Origin: Serratia silvae
Lineage (GTDB): Bacteria; Pseudomonadota; Gammaproteobacteria; Enterobacterales; Enterobacteriaceae
Direction of reading: 5' to 3'
DNA: 64,000 nucleotides
Assembly: GCF_023282985.1 (NCBI RefSeq)
Contig: NZ_JAGQDC010000012.1
Coordinates: 1 to 64,000 of the forward strand
Made by a program: the position numbers and the translations under genes. Shown piece after piece: positions 19,774-28,168 of this stretch. Below the pieces are notes generated by a model. That model ran no database searches. It was not told the DNA's origin and saw nothing but the letters and a program-made list of their open reading frames with translations. Each line of letters starts with the position of its first letter. Position 1 is the first letter of the stretch.

Positions 19774-19801
19774 GGTTTATCCCCGCCAACGCGGGGAACA
19801 C
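19774..19801. repeat. Solitary type I-E CRISPR-repeat-like sequence between aroK and aroB
   Basis: Read on the minus strand, this 28-bp stretch begins GTGTTCCCCGCG and ends GCGGGGATAAACC. It differs from the E. coli type I-E repeat, as recalled, only in the three bases at the centre of the hairpin and in the final base position. The CCCCGC/GCGGGG stem and the AUAAAC handle region are intact. There is no second copy at the 61-bp period, no leader and no cas gene in the window. It may be an array remnant, an orphan repeat or chance convergence on a hairpin. Confidence 0.5.
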
Positions 19802-19846
19802 AATCAGAATTTCCGCATTTGCCCGCGGCCAACACGGAACCCGCTA

Positions 19847-20368
19847 TCAGTTACTTTCCAGCATGTTGATAATCTGGTTGGCAACCACTTTAGCGCTTTG
19901 ATCGTCGGTGCGGATAGTGACATCTGCAATTTCTTCGTACAACGGATTACGCTCTCTAGCCAGCGCTTCCAGCACCTCACGCGGAGGAGAGTCTACCTGC
20001 AGCAGCGGACGCTTCTTGTCGCGCTGGGTACGGGCCAACTGCTTCTCGATAGTGGTTTCCAAATAGACCACGACACCACGCGCCGACAGGCGGTTACGCG
20101 TTTCACGCGACTTAACCGAGCCTCCGCCGGTAGCCAGCACAATCCCTTGCTTTTCCGTCAGTTCATTAATGACTTTTTCTTCACGATCGCGGAAACCTTC
20201 TTCCCCTTCCACGTCGAATACCCAGCCCACGTCAGCTCCGGTACGTCGCTCAATTTCTTGATCGGAGTCGAAAAACTCCATATTGAGTTGCTGAGCTAAC
20301 TGACGGCCAATAGTGCTTTTGCCGGCACCCATAGGCCCAACCAGAAAGATATTGCGTTTCTCTGCCAT
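19847..20368 (-). CDS. aroK: Shikimate kinase I
   Basis: Phosphorylates shikimate at the 3-hydroxyl with ATP in aromatic amino acid synthesis. The 173 residues include the P-loop GPMGAGKST (11-19), the shikimate-contacting FDSDQEIE and ATGGGSV, and the lid segment with [12 protein letters not shown]. It matches E. coli AroK almost end to end. It is the first gene of the aroK-aroB-damX-dam-rpe-gph-trpS transcript and has a long 552-bp upstream region. Confidence 0.96.
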   Translation of the reverse strand: MAEKRNIFLVGPMGAGKSTIGRQLAQQLNMEFFDSDQEIERRTGADVGWVFDVEGEEGFRDREEKVINELTEKQGIVLATGGGSVKSRETRNRLSARGVVVYLETTIEKQLARTQRDKKRPLLQVDSPPREVLEALARERNPLYEEIADVTIRTDDQSAKVVANQIINMLESN

Positions 20369-20920
20369 GTTTTTCGGTATTACTAAGACAATTCGTTAAT
20401 GATAACCCGCCCCGCCAATCAAATTAGCGGCGGGACCTAAACTGAAACCTCATGAGCGATAGTGCGAGATCAGACGAAAAATTATCTCAACACTCTTGGT
20501 AGTTTGGCAACCGAATAAATCACTATCCACGCCGCAGGAGGGAAACCATACGTTTTTAACGGCGTCTTATACCCTATGGATCCCAGGTTTCAGCCTGGAA
20601 GACGACGGGTACAGCATTAACAAAAAAACCTCGGTGCTCAATTCGGTAACCCTTGTAAGCTAAATCTGCCGCAGCGTCAAACTCAGATGCCTCTAAGGCA
20701 CGAAAAAAAGTGCATTTGCTTGCCAACTTTTAAGCGTTTTCAACGGCTAGGATCTTGGACTAATACCTCATGAACCAAGCATTGCAGCGAGATCTCCGCC
20801 TAGAGTTTATCTGAAAAAGTAACAAGATGTCGTAATCTGGCAGATTAACGATAACTTTCGCCGGTTTCCCTCATTTGGCCTTCGCGTCGTCACCGCGCCA
20901 AACATCACGATCGAGACAAT
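20369..20920. other. Intergenic region hofQ-aroK with short palindromic repeat
   Basis: This 552-bp stretch separates the hofQ 3' end from aroK. It is richer in A/T than the flanking genes and probably contains the aroK promoter. It holds the short palindromic element at 20568-20613. No ORF with a ribosome site, and no clear terminator for hofQ, was found. Confidence 0.5.
20568..20613. repeat. Short palindromic element with TATACCC/GGGTA ends
   Basis: TATACCC at 20568-20574 faces GGGTA(CA) at 20607-20613, and an inner stem CCAGG/CCTGG (20583-20587, 20594-20598) encloses a six-base loop. The ends resemble ERIC termini (TATACCCG), so it may be a miniature derivative, but the ERIC core is missing. 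Confidence 0.4.
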
Positions 20921-22168
20921 TTAAACCTTGATCAGCGTCGGAGTGATGAAAATCACCAGTTCGCGCCTTTTATGCTGCTGGTTGCTGTGTTTGAACAGCG
21001 CTCCCAACAGGGGGATATCGCCCACGCCAGGGACTTTATCGGCCGCCTGAGTGCGCTGGCGCTGAAAAATGCCCCCTAAGACAATGGTTTCACCATCTTT
21101 CACCGTCACCTGGGTTTTAATCTCCTGCTTGTCGATCGCCAGCGCCTCTCCTTCGCCCTGTTTAATCGAACGCCCGGGCATATTCTGGCTGATCTGTAAC
21201 GTCAGGGTGATGCGGCCATTGGGTAAAATCTTTGGCGTGACTTCCATGCCCAGCACCGCGTCCTTGAATTCGATCGAGGTGGCACCGCTGGAACCGCTCG
21301 ACACCTCGTAGGGGATTTCCGTGCCCTGCTTAATGCTGGCGGTTTGCAGATGTGCGGTAAGCAGACGCGGGCTGGCGATAATCTCTACCTGATTTTCCTG
21401 CTCCAGCGCCGACAGTTCCAGATCCAGGATGCGCCCGCTGATGCGCGCCAGGTGGAAACCGGCCGTTATGGCGCTGTTCTCTACCGGCAGGCCAACGCTG
21501 AAATTGTCTATCCGCAGCGTTTTGGCTGGCCTTTCTTCTGCCGCCAGACCCCACCTTACGCCAAGCTCCCGCAAATTCTCGCTGCTGATGGTGACAATAT
21601 GGGCAGCCAGCTGCACCTGTTCCAGCGGGGTATCCATCTCTGCCACCCAGGTTTTCAACTGTGCCAGCGCCTGAGCGGTGTCACGCAGCAGCAGCGCGTT
21701 GGTGCGTTTATCCACCACTACGCTGCCACGCTCGGTCAATAATTTGCCACGTTGGCTATCCAGGCTCTGGGCTATCTCGCTGGCCTCTGCGTTTTGCAGC
21801 GTGATCGTCAGGTTGTGCAACGGCTCCTGCTGCGCCAACGCCCGCTGCCGACGAAGCTGCTCCTGCTCATCCGGCAATGGAAAGACCATCATCACATTAC
21901 CCTCCAGCGTCATCGTCAGCTTGCCCATGCGTAACACCACTGCCAACGCCTGCTGCCAGGGAACATTATCTAACCGCAGCGTGAGGTTGGTATCGACCCC
22001 CTCGGCTGCAACCATGTTCAAATCTTGATACTCCGCCAGCGCCTGTAAAATCAGGCTGACCGGGGTATCATGGAACGCCAGCGACACAGGTTTTTCCTGC
22101 TGTACGCTCGCCATCACCATCAACGGAAGAGCCAACCACCCCACCAAAAGCCACTGATATCCTTTCAT
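20921..22168 (-). CDS. hofQ: HofQ, outer-membrane secretin of the DNA-uptake machinery
   Basis: Secretin of 415 residues (PilQ/ComE family) that forms the outer-membrane pore for DNA uptake and type IV-like pilus passage. An N-terminal signal peptide (MKGYQWLLVGWLALPLMVMA) is followed by STN/N-domains (HDTPVSLILQALAEYQDLNMV) and the secretin core with VEIIASPRLLTAH, EIPYEVSSGSSGATSIEFKDAVLGMEVTP and the C-terminal VPGVGDIPLLGALFK. It closes the hofMNOPQ operon. E. coli uses these genes to take up DNA as a nutrient. Confidence 0.92.
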   Translation of the reverse strand: MKGYQWLLVGWLALPLMVMASVQQEKPVSLAFHDTPVSLILQALAEYQDLNMVAAEGVDTNLTLRLDNVPWQQALAVVLRMGKLTMTLEGNVMMVFPLPDEQEQLRRQRALAQQEPLHNLTITLQNAEASEIAQSLDSQRGKLLTERGSVVVDKRTNALLLRDTAQALAQLKTWVAEMDTPLEQVQLAAHIVTISSENLRELGVRWGLAAEERPAKTLRIDNFSVGLPVENSAITAGFHLARISGRILDLELSALEQENQVEIIASPRLLTAHLQTASIKQGTEIPYEVSSGSSGATSIEFKDAVLGMEVTPKILPNGRITLTLQISQNMPGRSIKQGEGEALAIDKQEIKTQVTVKDGETIVLGGIFQRQRTQAADKVPGVGDIPLLGALFKHSNQQHKRRELVIFITPTLIKV

Positions 22169-22177
22169 CGCCTTTCC

Positions 22178-22525
22178 TTACGGTTTTTCCCCCAAAGTGA
22201 GCACCACACTGCCCGTGCGTGGCCGACATACCTCTGCCCCATTCTGCGCAACGAGTTCAAGCTGCCGGGGCCGGATCTGCATCACTTGCCACTCTCCATC
22301 CAGCACCCGCTGCCGGGGCAATAACCCTAACCACTGCCCCTGCGGGGTGACCACCCAGCCATAGCGCAACTCAGGCGTGCCAATAATCCCTTTCAGCCAC
22401 CAGCCAGCCGGTGAAACGGCAGGAGCGGCACAGGCCACCGTTAACGGTGGCTGGAACGGATCGCGATACTGTTCAGCCCACAGCGGGGGCGAGAACAGCA
22501 GCAAACACCACCACGCCTTATTCAT
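22178..22525 (-). CDS. hofP: HofP, DNA-uptake pilus assembly protein
   Basis: Small protein of 115 residues with a signal peptide (MNKAWWCLLLFSPPLWA) and a periplasmic domain containing DPFQPP and the GIIGTPELRYGWVVTPQGQWLGL segment, as in PilP-type proteins that link the inner-membrane complex to the secretin. It overlaps the hofO stop by eight bases and lies nine bases before hofQ. Assigned mainly from family resemblance and operon position. Confidence 0.85.
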   Translation of the reverse strand: MNKAWWCLLLFSPPLWAEQYRDPFQPPLTVACAAPAVSPAGWWLKGIIGTPELRYGWVVTPQGQWLGLLPRQRVLDGEWQVMQIRPRQLELVAQNGAEVCRPRTGSVVLTLGEKP

Positions 22526-23027
22526 CCACCACCTCTTTTGGGCTAACCAGAATCAGTTGAGTGGTTAACCCTTCGGGCTGCCTCTCGATCTTCATTTGCC
22601 CAATCCTGCGGGTGGATGGCAACTCTTCCATCAAGCGCAGCAAGCCCACGTAATCTAGCTGTAGCCTTATCTTTTGCTGGGCTGGATTCTCCTGCTGCTG
22701 GAAACGTAGCAGCCGCCCCCCAAGCTGATAGAGCTGAGCACCAAAATCCCCCGGCTCATCAGGCACGATCAAAACCTGCTGCCCCAAACGCTGCTCAAGC
22801 TCCGCTAACGGCGGTAGCCGGCTCAGTTGCTGCTGATGCTCTGCAATCTGGAGTTCCAACTGCTGACGTTGTTCATCCAGCCTTTCCCACCGTTGCCATT
22901 CCCCCGAGATCATCCCAATGTAGGCCAACAGCCCAACCCCGGTTAATACCAACCATTGAGCCGCCAGCAGCTGCCAACCAGGTCGGGCGAGCCAGGGGAG
23001 CAACCAGTCTTGCAGGGGCTTATCCAT
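22518..23027 (-). CDS. hofO: HofO, DNA-uptake pilus assembly protein
   Basis: Protein of 169 residues of the PilO type: one transmembrane helix (LLAAQWLVLTGVGLLAYIGMI) followed by a coiled coil rich in Gln and Leu (LDEQRQQLELQIAEHQQQLSRL) and a small periplasmic domain. The ATG at 23027 was chosen because it follows GGGGGCAGG and overlaps the hofN stop by eight bases; a longer in-frame ORF to 23204 would lie inside hofN and adds a basic, non-family segment. Confidence 0.85.
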   Translation of the reverse strand: MDKPLQDWLLPWLARPGWQLLAAQWLVLTGVGLLAYIGMISGEWQRWERLDEQRQQLELQIAEHQQQLSRLPPLAELEQRLGQQVLIVPDEPGDFGAQLYQLGGRLLRFQQQENPAQQKIRLQLDYVGLLRLMEELPSTRRIGQMKIERQPEGLTTQLILVSPKEVVDE

Positions 23028-23556
23028 CCTGCCCCCAGCGTGCCGTGAAAGTGAACGCCAACCCTCCCTCCTTGCGCTGTGTGACTTCAACCAGGCGGCA
23101 GCCCTGCAGCAAAGGTAGCGCGGCCAACCGCCGCTCAAAGGTAACGATCTCCGCATACCCCCCACCTCGCCCCCGCAGCGAGATCCCCTTGGGATCTCCT
23201 TCAAACCCCGTAAGCCACAGAGTGTCAGGCAGCGTTACCGAGAGCTGTTGCAATAGCGACAGGTAACGCAGGTTCAGCGCACGATTGTGCTGGTAACGGG
23301 CGTTTTCTGCGGCCAAACGGGCCAATTCGGCCATCATTTTCTGCGTCTGTTGAATACGCCCTGCCATCTCAGTGTCTTGCTGCGTTAAGCCCTGCAGCAT
23401 CGAATGTTGCCTTGCCTGTTGGTAGTTCAGCAAAAAGTAGACTGCCGCGAGCATAGCCAGCACCAACAGCAATTGAACAACGAAACAGCGTAACCAGAAG
23501 GTATAGCGCTGCCGCTGCCGTCTGAGGCGCCAGGGTAATAGATTGACCTGATACAT
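23020..23556 (-). CDS. hofN: HofN, DNA-uptake pilus assembly protein
   Basis: PilN-like protein of 178 residues. It begins MYQVNLLPWRLRRQRQR, the conserved cytoplasmic PilN motif that docks on HofM/PilM. A transmembrane helix (LLLVLAMLAAVYFLL) and a periplasmic coiled-coil/ferredoxin-like domain follow. The ATG at 23556 overlaps the hofM stop by one base. The in-frame extension to 23661 falls within hofM and is not part of the family. Confidence 0.87.
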   Translation of the reverse strand: MYQVNLLPWRLRRQRQRYTFWLRCFVVQLLLVLAMLAAVYFLLNYQQARQHSMLQGLTQQDTEMAGRIQQTQKMMAELARLAAENARYQHNRALNLRYLSLLQQLSVTLPDTLWLTGFEGDPKGISLRGRGGGYAEIVTFERRLAALPLLQGCRLVEVTQRKEGGLAFTFTARWGQDG

Positions 23557-24398
23557 CAGGCATCCTCGCGGCGCAGCGCCAACCCGCCAGCCAGAACAAA
23601 CGCCATCGGCTGAGAAGGCAGCGGTGGATATAAGCGGCTGAAAGCCGTGAACGGTGACCAAGGCATGGCGCCTTCCGGAGCGGCCTCGTCCAGCACGCTG
23701 CTGTAATACACCTCTTTAGCCCCCAGAGCTGGGCAAGCTGAGCGCATAGCTGCCAACGCCTGCTTGACGCTGACGGCCTCCCCCGCAGGCAAAACGCCAT
23801 AAGTAAAGGGCATCGCTCGCGGTGCAACCCATAGCCATTCCGACTCCAGGCGGTGCAGCAGCCCAGCATCGGGAGCCAGGCCAGCAAATGCCGCCATCAT
23901 GCTTAGCGCGTTGGGCGCGATATCGATCACATGGGGATGCAGATCCGCCTGTTGCAGGCAATGCAGCCATTGTTGCAGCTCCTGCTGGCGGGCTGCGGTG
24001 AGCAACAACTGATGGGTATTGGGCTGCGCCTGGCGGTAATCCATTGCTAACGTCTGGCTGTCTAACGGAAACTGTTTCAGGCCTTGGGTAGTGATGTAAT
24101 CGTGGCGAACCGGCTCCTGCAGGCGGAGGTCTGGCAAGGGCAACGTCTGCTGTAAAACCCGCTGCGCGGGTAAAGCAATGCGTAAGGAAATATGTCTTGG
24201 TAACCGGCTACGCCACTGCTTGAGTACCGTCACCAGCATTTCCGAACTCTCTAAATGCCCCGCCCGCAGCGCCGAGTGTGGCAATGCCTGTTGCCACCAG
24301 TGGCGCAATTGCCAACCGTTGCGACGACGCTGTGCAGCCAGCGCTCTGATGCTGTGATCCTGGATATCCAACCCCACCTGCCACGTTTGAGAAAACAT
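23556..24398 (-). CDS. hofM: HofM, PilM-like actin-fold protein of the DNA-uptake machinery
   Basis: Cytoplasmic protein of 280 residues. The N-terminal WQVGLDIQDHSIRALAAQ resembles the nucleotide-binding start of PilM/FtsA-like proteins, and the C-terminal segment FVLAGGLALR looks like the closing glycine loop. It is expected to scaffold HofN on the inner face of the membrane. It is first in hofMNOPQ and divergent from mrcA across 121 bp, the arrangement seen in E. coli. Confidence 0.88.
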   Translation of the reverse strand: MFSQTWQVGLDIQDHSIRALAAQRRRNGWQLRHWWQQALPHSALRAGHLESSEMLVTVLKQWRSRLPRHISLRIALPAQRVLQQTLPLPDLRLQEPVRHDYITTQGLKQFPLDSQTLAMDYRQAQPNTHQLLLTAARQQELQQWLHCLQQADLHPHVIDIAPNALSMMAAFAGLAPDAGLLHRLESEWLWVAPRAMPFTYGVLPAGEAVSVKQALAAMRSACPALGAKEVYYSSVLDEAAPEGAMPWSPFTAFSRLYPPLPSQPMAFVLAGGLALRREDA

Positions 24399-24519
24399 AT
24401 TTCACCCCACCTCCATACCCTCAGATAACAAAAGAACATATCCATGTTGCAGGCTTGCCTTTATACTACCGCGCGGTTGTTTATAAACTGCCCAATTGAC
24501 ATGAAATGGGAAATCTCAG

Positions 24520-27078
24520 GTGAAGTTCGTAAAGTATCTTTTAATCCTTGCAGTGTTTTGCATCGTGCTGGGAGCAGCCTCGATTTTTGGCTTGTACAAA
24601 TATGTCGAGCCACAGCTGCCCGATGTCGCAACGCTGAAAGACGTGCGGCTACAAATCCCAATGCAGGTTTACAGCGCTGAGGGCGAACTGATCGCCCAAT
24701 ATGGTGAAAAACGCCGTATTCCTCTCAAGCTGGACCAAATCCCACCGGTGATGGTGCATGCCTTCATCGCCACGGAGGACAGCCGTTTCTATGATCATCA
24801 CGGAGTCGATCCCGTTGGTATCTTCCGTGCCGCGTCGGTCGCGCTGGTTTCCGGCCATGCTTCGCAGGGGGCCAGTACCATCACCCAGCAGTTGGCCAGA
24901 AACTTCTTCTTGAGCCCGGAACGCACCTTGATGCGCAAAATCAAGGAAGCCTTCCTGGCAATCCGCATTGAACAGATGCTGACCAAGGATGAAATTCTTG
25001 AGCTGTATCTGAACAAAATCTATCTGGGTTACCGCGCTTATGGCGTGGGTGCTGCCGCGCACGTCTATTTTGGTAAAGATGTCAGCCAACTGACGCTGAG
25101 CGAAATGGCCACCATTGCCGGGTTACCCAAAGCACCTTCCACCTTTAACCCGCTGTACTCCCACGATCGCTCAGTAGCGCGTCGTAACGTGGTGCTATCG
25201 CGGATGTTGGATGAGCGTTACATCACGCAGGCGCAGTACGATCAGGCCCGCAGTGAACCTTTGGTGGCCAATTACCATGCGCCGGAAATCAGCTTCTCTG
25301 CCCCTTATCTTTCAGAGCTGGTCCGTCAGGAGATGATCAAGCGTTACGGTGAAAACGCCTATACCGACGGTTACAAGGTGTACACCACCATCACCAAGCG
25401 GCTGCAGCTGGGCGCGCAGGAGGCGGTACGTAACAACATCCTCAACTACGACATGCGCCACGGCTATCGCGGCCCGTCAAACGTGCTGTGGAAAGTAGGT
25501 GAGCCAGCCTGGGATCAGAAACAGATTGTCGATTCCCTGAAGAACCTGCCGAACTACGGCCCGCTGTCTCCTGCGGTGATCCTGCAGACAGATGCCGAAC
25601 AGGCTACCGCCATGCTGGCCGATGGCAGCCGCATTGCGCTCCCCATGTCTGGTATGCGCTGGGCACGTGCGTTCAAGAGCGATACTGTGCAAGGTTCTAC
25701 GCCGAAGCGCGTCACCGACGTGGTGCAGCCCGGCCAGCAGATCTGGGTGCGTAAAGTTAACGACAACTGGTGGCTGTCACAGGTTCCGGACGTGAACTCG
25801 GCGCTGGTGTCGCTCGATCCTAACACTGGCGCTATCAAGGCGTTGGTCGGCGGCTTCGATTTCAACCAGAGCAAGTTCAACCGCGCAACCCAGGCACTGC
25901 GCCAAGTGGGCTCCAACATCAAACCGTTCCTGTACACCGCGGCAATGGACAAGGGTCTGACGTTGGCCTCCATCCTCAACGATCTGCCGATCACCCGTTG
26001 GGATGCCGGTGCCGGTACCGACTGGCGGCCGAAAAACTCTCCGCCAACTTACGTCGGTCCTATCCGGCTGCGCCAAGGCCTTGGCCAATCGAAAAACGTG
26101 GTGATGGTGCGGGCAATGCGCGCCATGGGCGTGGACTATGCCGCTGAATATCTGCAACGCTTTGGTTTCCCTGCGCAAAACATCGTGCATTCGGAATCTC
26201 TGGCGCTGGGCTCGGCTTCGTTCACCCCGCTACAGGTGGCACGCGGCTATGCCGTGTTGGCCAACGGTGGCTATCTGGTTGACCCATACTTCATCACCAA
26301 GATCGAAGACGATACCGGTAACGCGATATTCGAAGCCAAACCCAAAGTGGTCTGCGACAGCTGTAACCTGCCGGTGATTTACGGTGATACGCATCGTTCG
26401 GCCATGCTTTCCGATGATAACACCGAGAACGTGGCGGTCTCGCAGGAAGGCAACAATGCCAACGTACCGATGCCGCAACTTGAGCAGGTTACCCCGGCAC
26501 AGATGCAGCAGGATAACGACCAGCAGTATGCACCACATGTGATCAGCACCCCGCTGTCGTTCCTGATCCGTGATGCGTTGAACACCAATATCTTCGGTGA
26601 ACCAGGTTGGATGGGTACGGGTTGGCGCGCAGGCCGCGACCTTAAACGCCATGATATCGGCGGCAAAACCGGTACCACCAACAGTTCGAAAGATGCCTGG
26701 TTCTCCGGCTACGGCCCAGAAACAGTAACATCGGTGTGGATCGGTTTCGACGATCACCGCCGCAATCTTGGCCGTGCCTCCGCTTCGGGTGCCATTCCCG
26801 ATCAGATTTCCGGTGGTGAAGGTGGGGCAAAAAGTGCTCAACCGGCTTGGGATGATTTTATGAAGGTAGCGCTGGAAGGCCTGCCAGAACAGAAAGTCAC
26901 ACCACCGCCGGGGATTGTCAGCGTGACCATCGACAAGAGCACAGGCAAACTGTCCAATGGGGGCGGGGGTAGCCGTTCCGAGTACTTTATCGAAGGTACT
27001 CAACCCACGGAGTTCTCGGTACATGATGCCGGAACCACCCTGACAGATCCTGGTGGCGAAAGCCACGAGCTGTTCTAA
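24520..27078 (+). CDS. mrcA: PBP1A, bifunctional peptidoglycan glycosyltransferase/transpeptidase
   Basis: Inner-membrane class A penicillin-binding protein of 852 residues that polymerises and cross-links peptidoglycan. It has a short cytoplasmic tail, one transmembrane helix (residues 6-24), then a GT51 domain with catalytic Glu86 in TEDSRFYDHHG and QGASTITQQLARN. After an OB-like insert comes the transpeptidase with the active Ser in QVGSNIKPF (SxxK), the S-x-N motif in GQSKNVV and KTGTT. The GTG start at 24520 matches E. coli MrcA residue 1; TATACT at 24462-24467 is a possible -10. A strong terminator follows. Confidence 0.96.
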   Translation: MKFVKYLLILAVFCIVLGAASIFGLYKYVEPQLPDVATLKDVRLQIPMQVYSAEGELIAQYGEKRRIPLKLDQIPPVMVHAFIATEDSRFYDHHGVDPVGIFRAASVALVSGHASQGASTITQQLARNFFLSPERTLMRKIKEAFLAIRIEQMLTKDEILELYLNKIYLGYRAYGVGAAAHVYFGKDVSQLTLSEMATIAGLPKAPSTFNPLYSHDRSVARRNVVLSRMLDERYITQAQYDQARSEPLVANYHAPEISFSAPYLSELVRQEMIKRYGENAYTDGYKVYTTITKRLQLGAQEAVRNNILNYDMRHGYRGPSNVLWKVGEPAWDQKQIVDSLKNLPNYGPLSPAVILQTDAEQATAMLADGSRIALPMSGMRWARAFKSDTVQGSTPKRVTDVVQPGQQIWVRKVNDNWWLSQVPDVNSALVSLDPNTGAIKALVGGFDFNQSKFNRATQALRQVGSNIKPFLYTAAMDKGLTLASILNDLPITRWDAGAGTDWRPKNSPPTYVGPIRLRQGLGQSKNVVMVRAMRAMGVDYAAEYLQRFGFPAQNIVHSESLALGSASFTPLQVARGYAVLANGGYLVDPYFITKIEDDTGNAIFEAKPKVVCDSCNLPVIYGDTHRSAMLSDDNTENVAVSQEGNNANVPMPQLEQVTPAQMQQDNDQQYAPHVISTPLSFLIRDALNTNIFGEPGWMGTGWRAGRDLKRHDIGGKTGTTNSSKDAWFSGYGPETVTSVWIGFDDHRRNLGRASASGAIPDQISGGEGGAKSAQPAWDDFMKVALEGLPEQKVTPPPGIVSVTIDKSTGKLSNGGGGSRSEYFIEGTQPTEFSVHDAGTTLTDPGGESHELF

Positions 27079-27085
27079 AAGCAAC

Positions 27086-27114
27086 AATGGCCGGAGCAAT
27101 CTGGCCATTTTTTT
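27086..27114 (+). terminator. Rho-independent terminator of mrcA
   Basis: AATGGCC at 27086-27092 pairs with GGCCATT at 27103-27109 and a run of seven T residues follows, eight bases after the mrcA stop. It separates mrcA from convergent nudE. Confidence 0.9.
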
Positions 27115-27172
27115 ATCTTAACTGTCGGATGCAACGCCCCTACACGACGTAGCCGGTGGAAGCAGGTTAGCG

Positions 27173-27721
27173 TTAACCGCGCAGGAATGCCTCTGTCAGG
27201 AACAGTGCGCTGACGTTCCGCGCCTCACGGAAGTCCGGTTCAGCCAGCAGTGCCATCATGTTGGCTATTGGCCAACGCACCTGTGGCAACGGTTCTGGCT
27301 CGTCCCCCTCCAGGCTTTGCGCATAGAGATCGTGCGCCAGTACGATGTTCATCTGGCTGGAAAAATAGGAAGGAGCCATCGTCAGTTTGCTGAGGAAATC
27401 AAAACGCCCGGCCCCAAAGCCGACTTCTTCCATCAGTTCACGGTTAGCGGCTTCCAATACCCCTTCACCAGGATCGATCAGCCCTTTGGGGAAGCCCAGT
27501 TCATAGGATTCAGTGCCCACCGCATATTCACGGATCAGCAGCAAATCATCTCCTATCACCGGCACAATCATCACTGCTTCACGTTCCGAAGGGCGCATAC
27601 GCTCATAGACCCGCCGCACACCGTTACTGAACTCCAGATCGACTGACTCAACGTTAAATAAACGCGAGCGCGCGACCGTTTCTACTTTCAGAATTTTAGG
27701 TTTTTGCAGGTGTTTATCCAT
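27173..27721 (-). CDS. nudE: NudE, ADP-compounds Nudix hydrolase
   Basis: Nudix hydrolase of 182 residues acting on ADP-ribose, NADH and diadenosine polyphosphates in E. coli. The Nudix box is complete in the segment starting GLIDPGEGVLEAANREL and ending MEEVGFG, with the metal-binding REL-EE glutamates. It lies between mrcA (convergent) and igaA (divergent), the E. coli order. Confidence 0.94.
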   Translation of the reverse strand: MDKHLQKPKILKVETVARSRLFNVESVDLEFSNGVRRVYERMRPSEREAVMIVPVIGDDLLLIREYAVGTESYELGFPKGLIDPGEGVLEAANRELMEEVGFGAGRFDFLSKLTMAPSYFSSQMNIVLAHDLYAQSLEGDEPEPLPQVRWPIANMMALLAEPDFREARNVSALFLTEAFLRG

Positions 27722-28168
27722 GATTGCCTCAAATAGGTTAACCGCCTAATAGGCTGAATATTCAGCACTCTCAGGCAAGTAACCAGGATAATAATATGCG
27801 CGTTGTGCCAGACAGCAAGAGGGGCAAGCGCTGGCTAAACTCGATCTTGATCACATTGTGCGTTAATGGGAACCATTACCGCAACGAACTTAGCCTGTAA
27901 TTTACTTTTTTTTAACAAACCTGACCAGCCGCCATCCAGTGGATAAAAAAGAGATAGGCAAATAAGATAATCCTGATATCCCACCATCATGAGGATTGCT
28001 ATGCTCACACAGGTAGAAAATCGTACGGTGAATGCCCAACGATAACCACGAATGAGAGCCGGATAACAATTTAACGGTGGGTCATTCTATCTCTGGGCGG
28101 TTAACTCCGTATAATGTCAGGCTTTGCGGTTAGGATTGGCGGTTTCATGGGCGTAGGACGAGAATAGC
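27722..28168. other. Divergent intergenic region nudE-igaA
   Basis: This 447-bp gap carries promoters for nudE and igaA. TATAAT at 28110-28115 is a perfect -10 about 55 bp before igaA, without a good -35. A tiny ORF with a ribosome site lies at 28001-28045. The rest is A/T-rich with no recognised site. Confidence 0.5.
28001..28045 (+). CDS. Possible 14-residue small ORF upstream of igaA
   Basis: ATG at 28001 preceded by GAGG at 27991-27994 (six-base spacing) opens a 14-codon frame, MLTQVENRTVNAQR, ending at TAA 28043-28045. It lies upstream of the TATAAT at 28110, so it would belong to a longer transcript or to its own. No homologue is recognised and a frame this short with a ribosome-like site can occur by chance. 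Confidence 0.2.
   Translation: MLTQVENRTVNAQR

Noticed and set aside
19815-19845. Second, degenerate CRISPR-like repeat after the orphan one
   Set aside because: The stretch with GCCCGCGGCCAAC and GGAACCC is only loosely similar, the spacing is about 41 bp in place of 61, and the stem is broken.
24399-24519. Sxy-dependent CRP-S site upstream of hofM
   Set aside because: Neither TGCGA nor TCGCA occurs with the needed spacing in the 121-bp gap.
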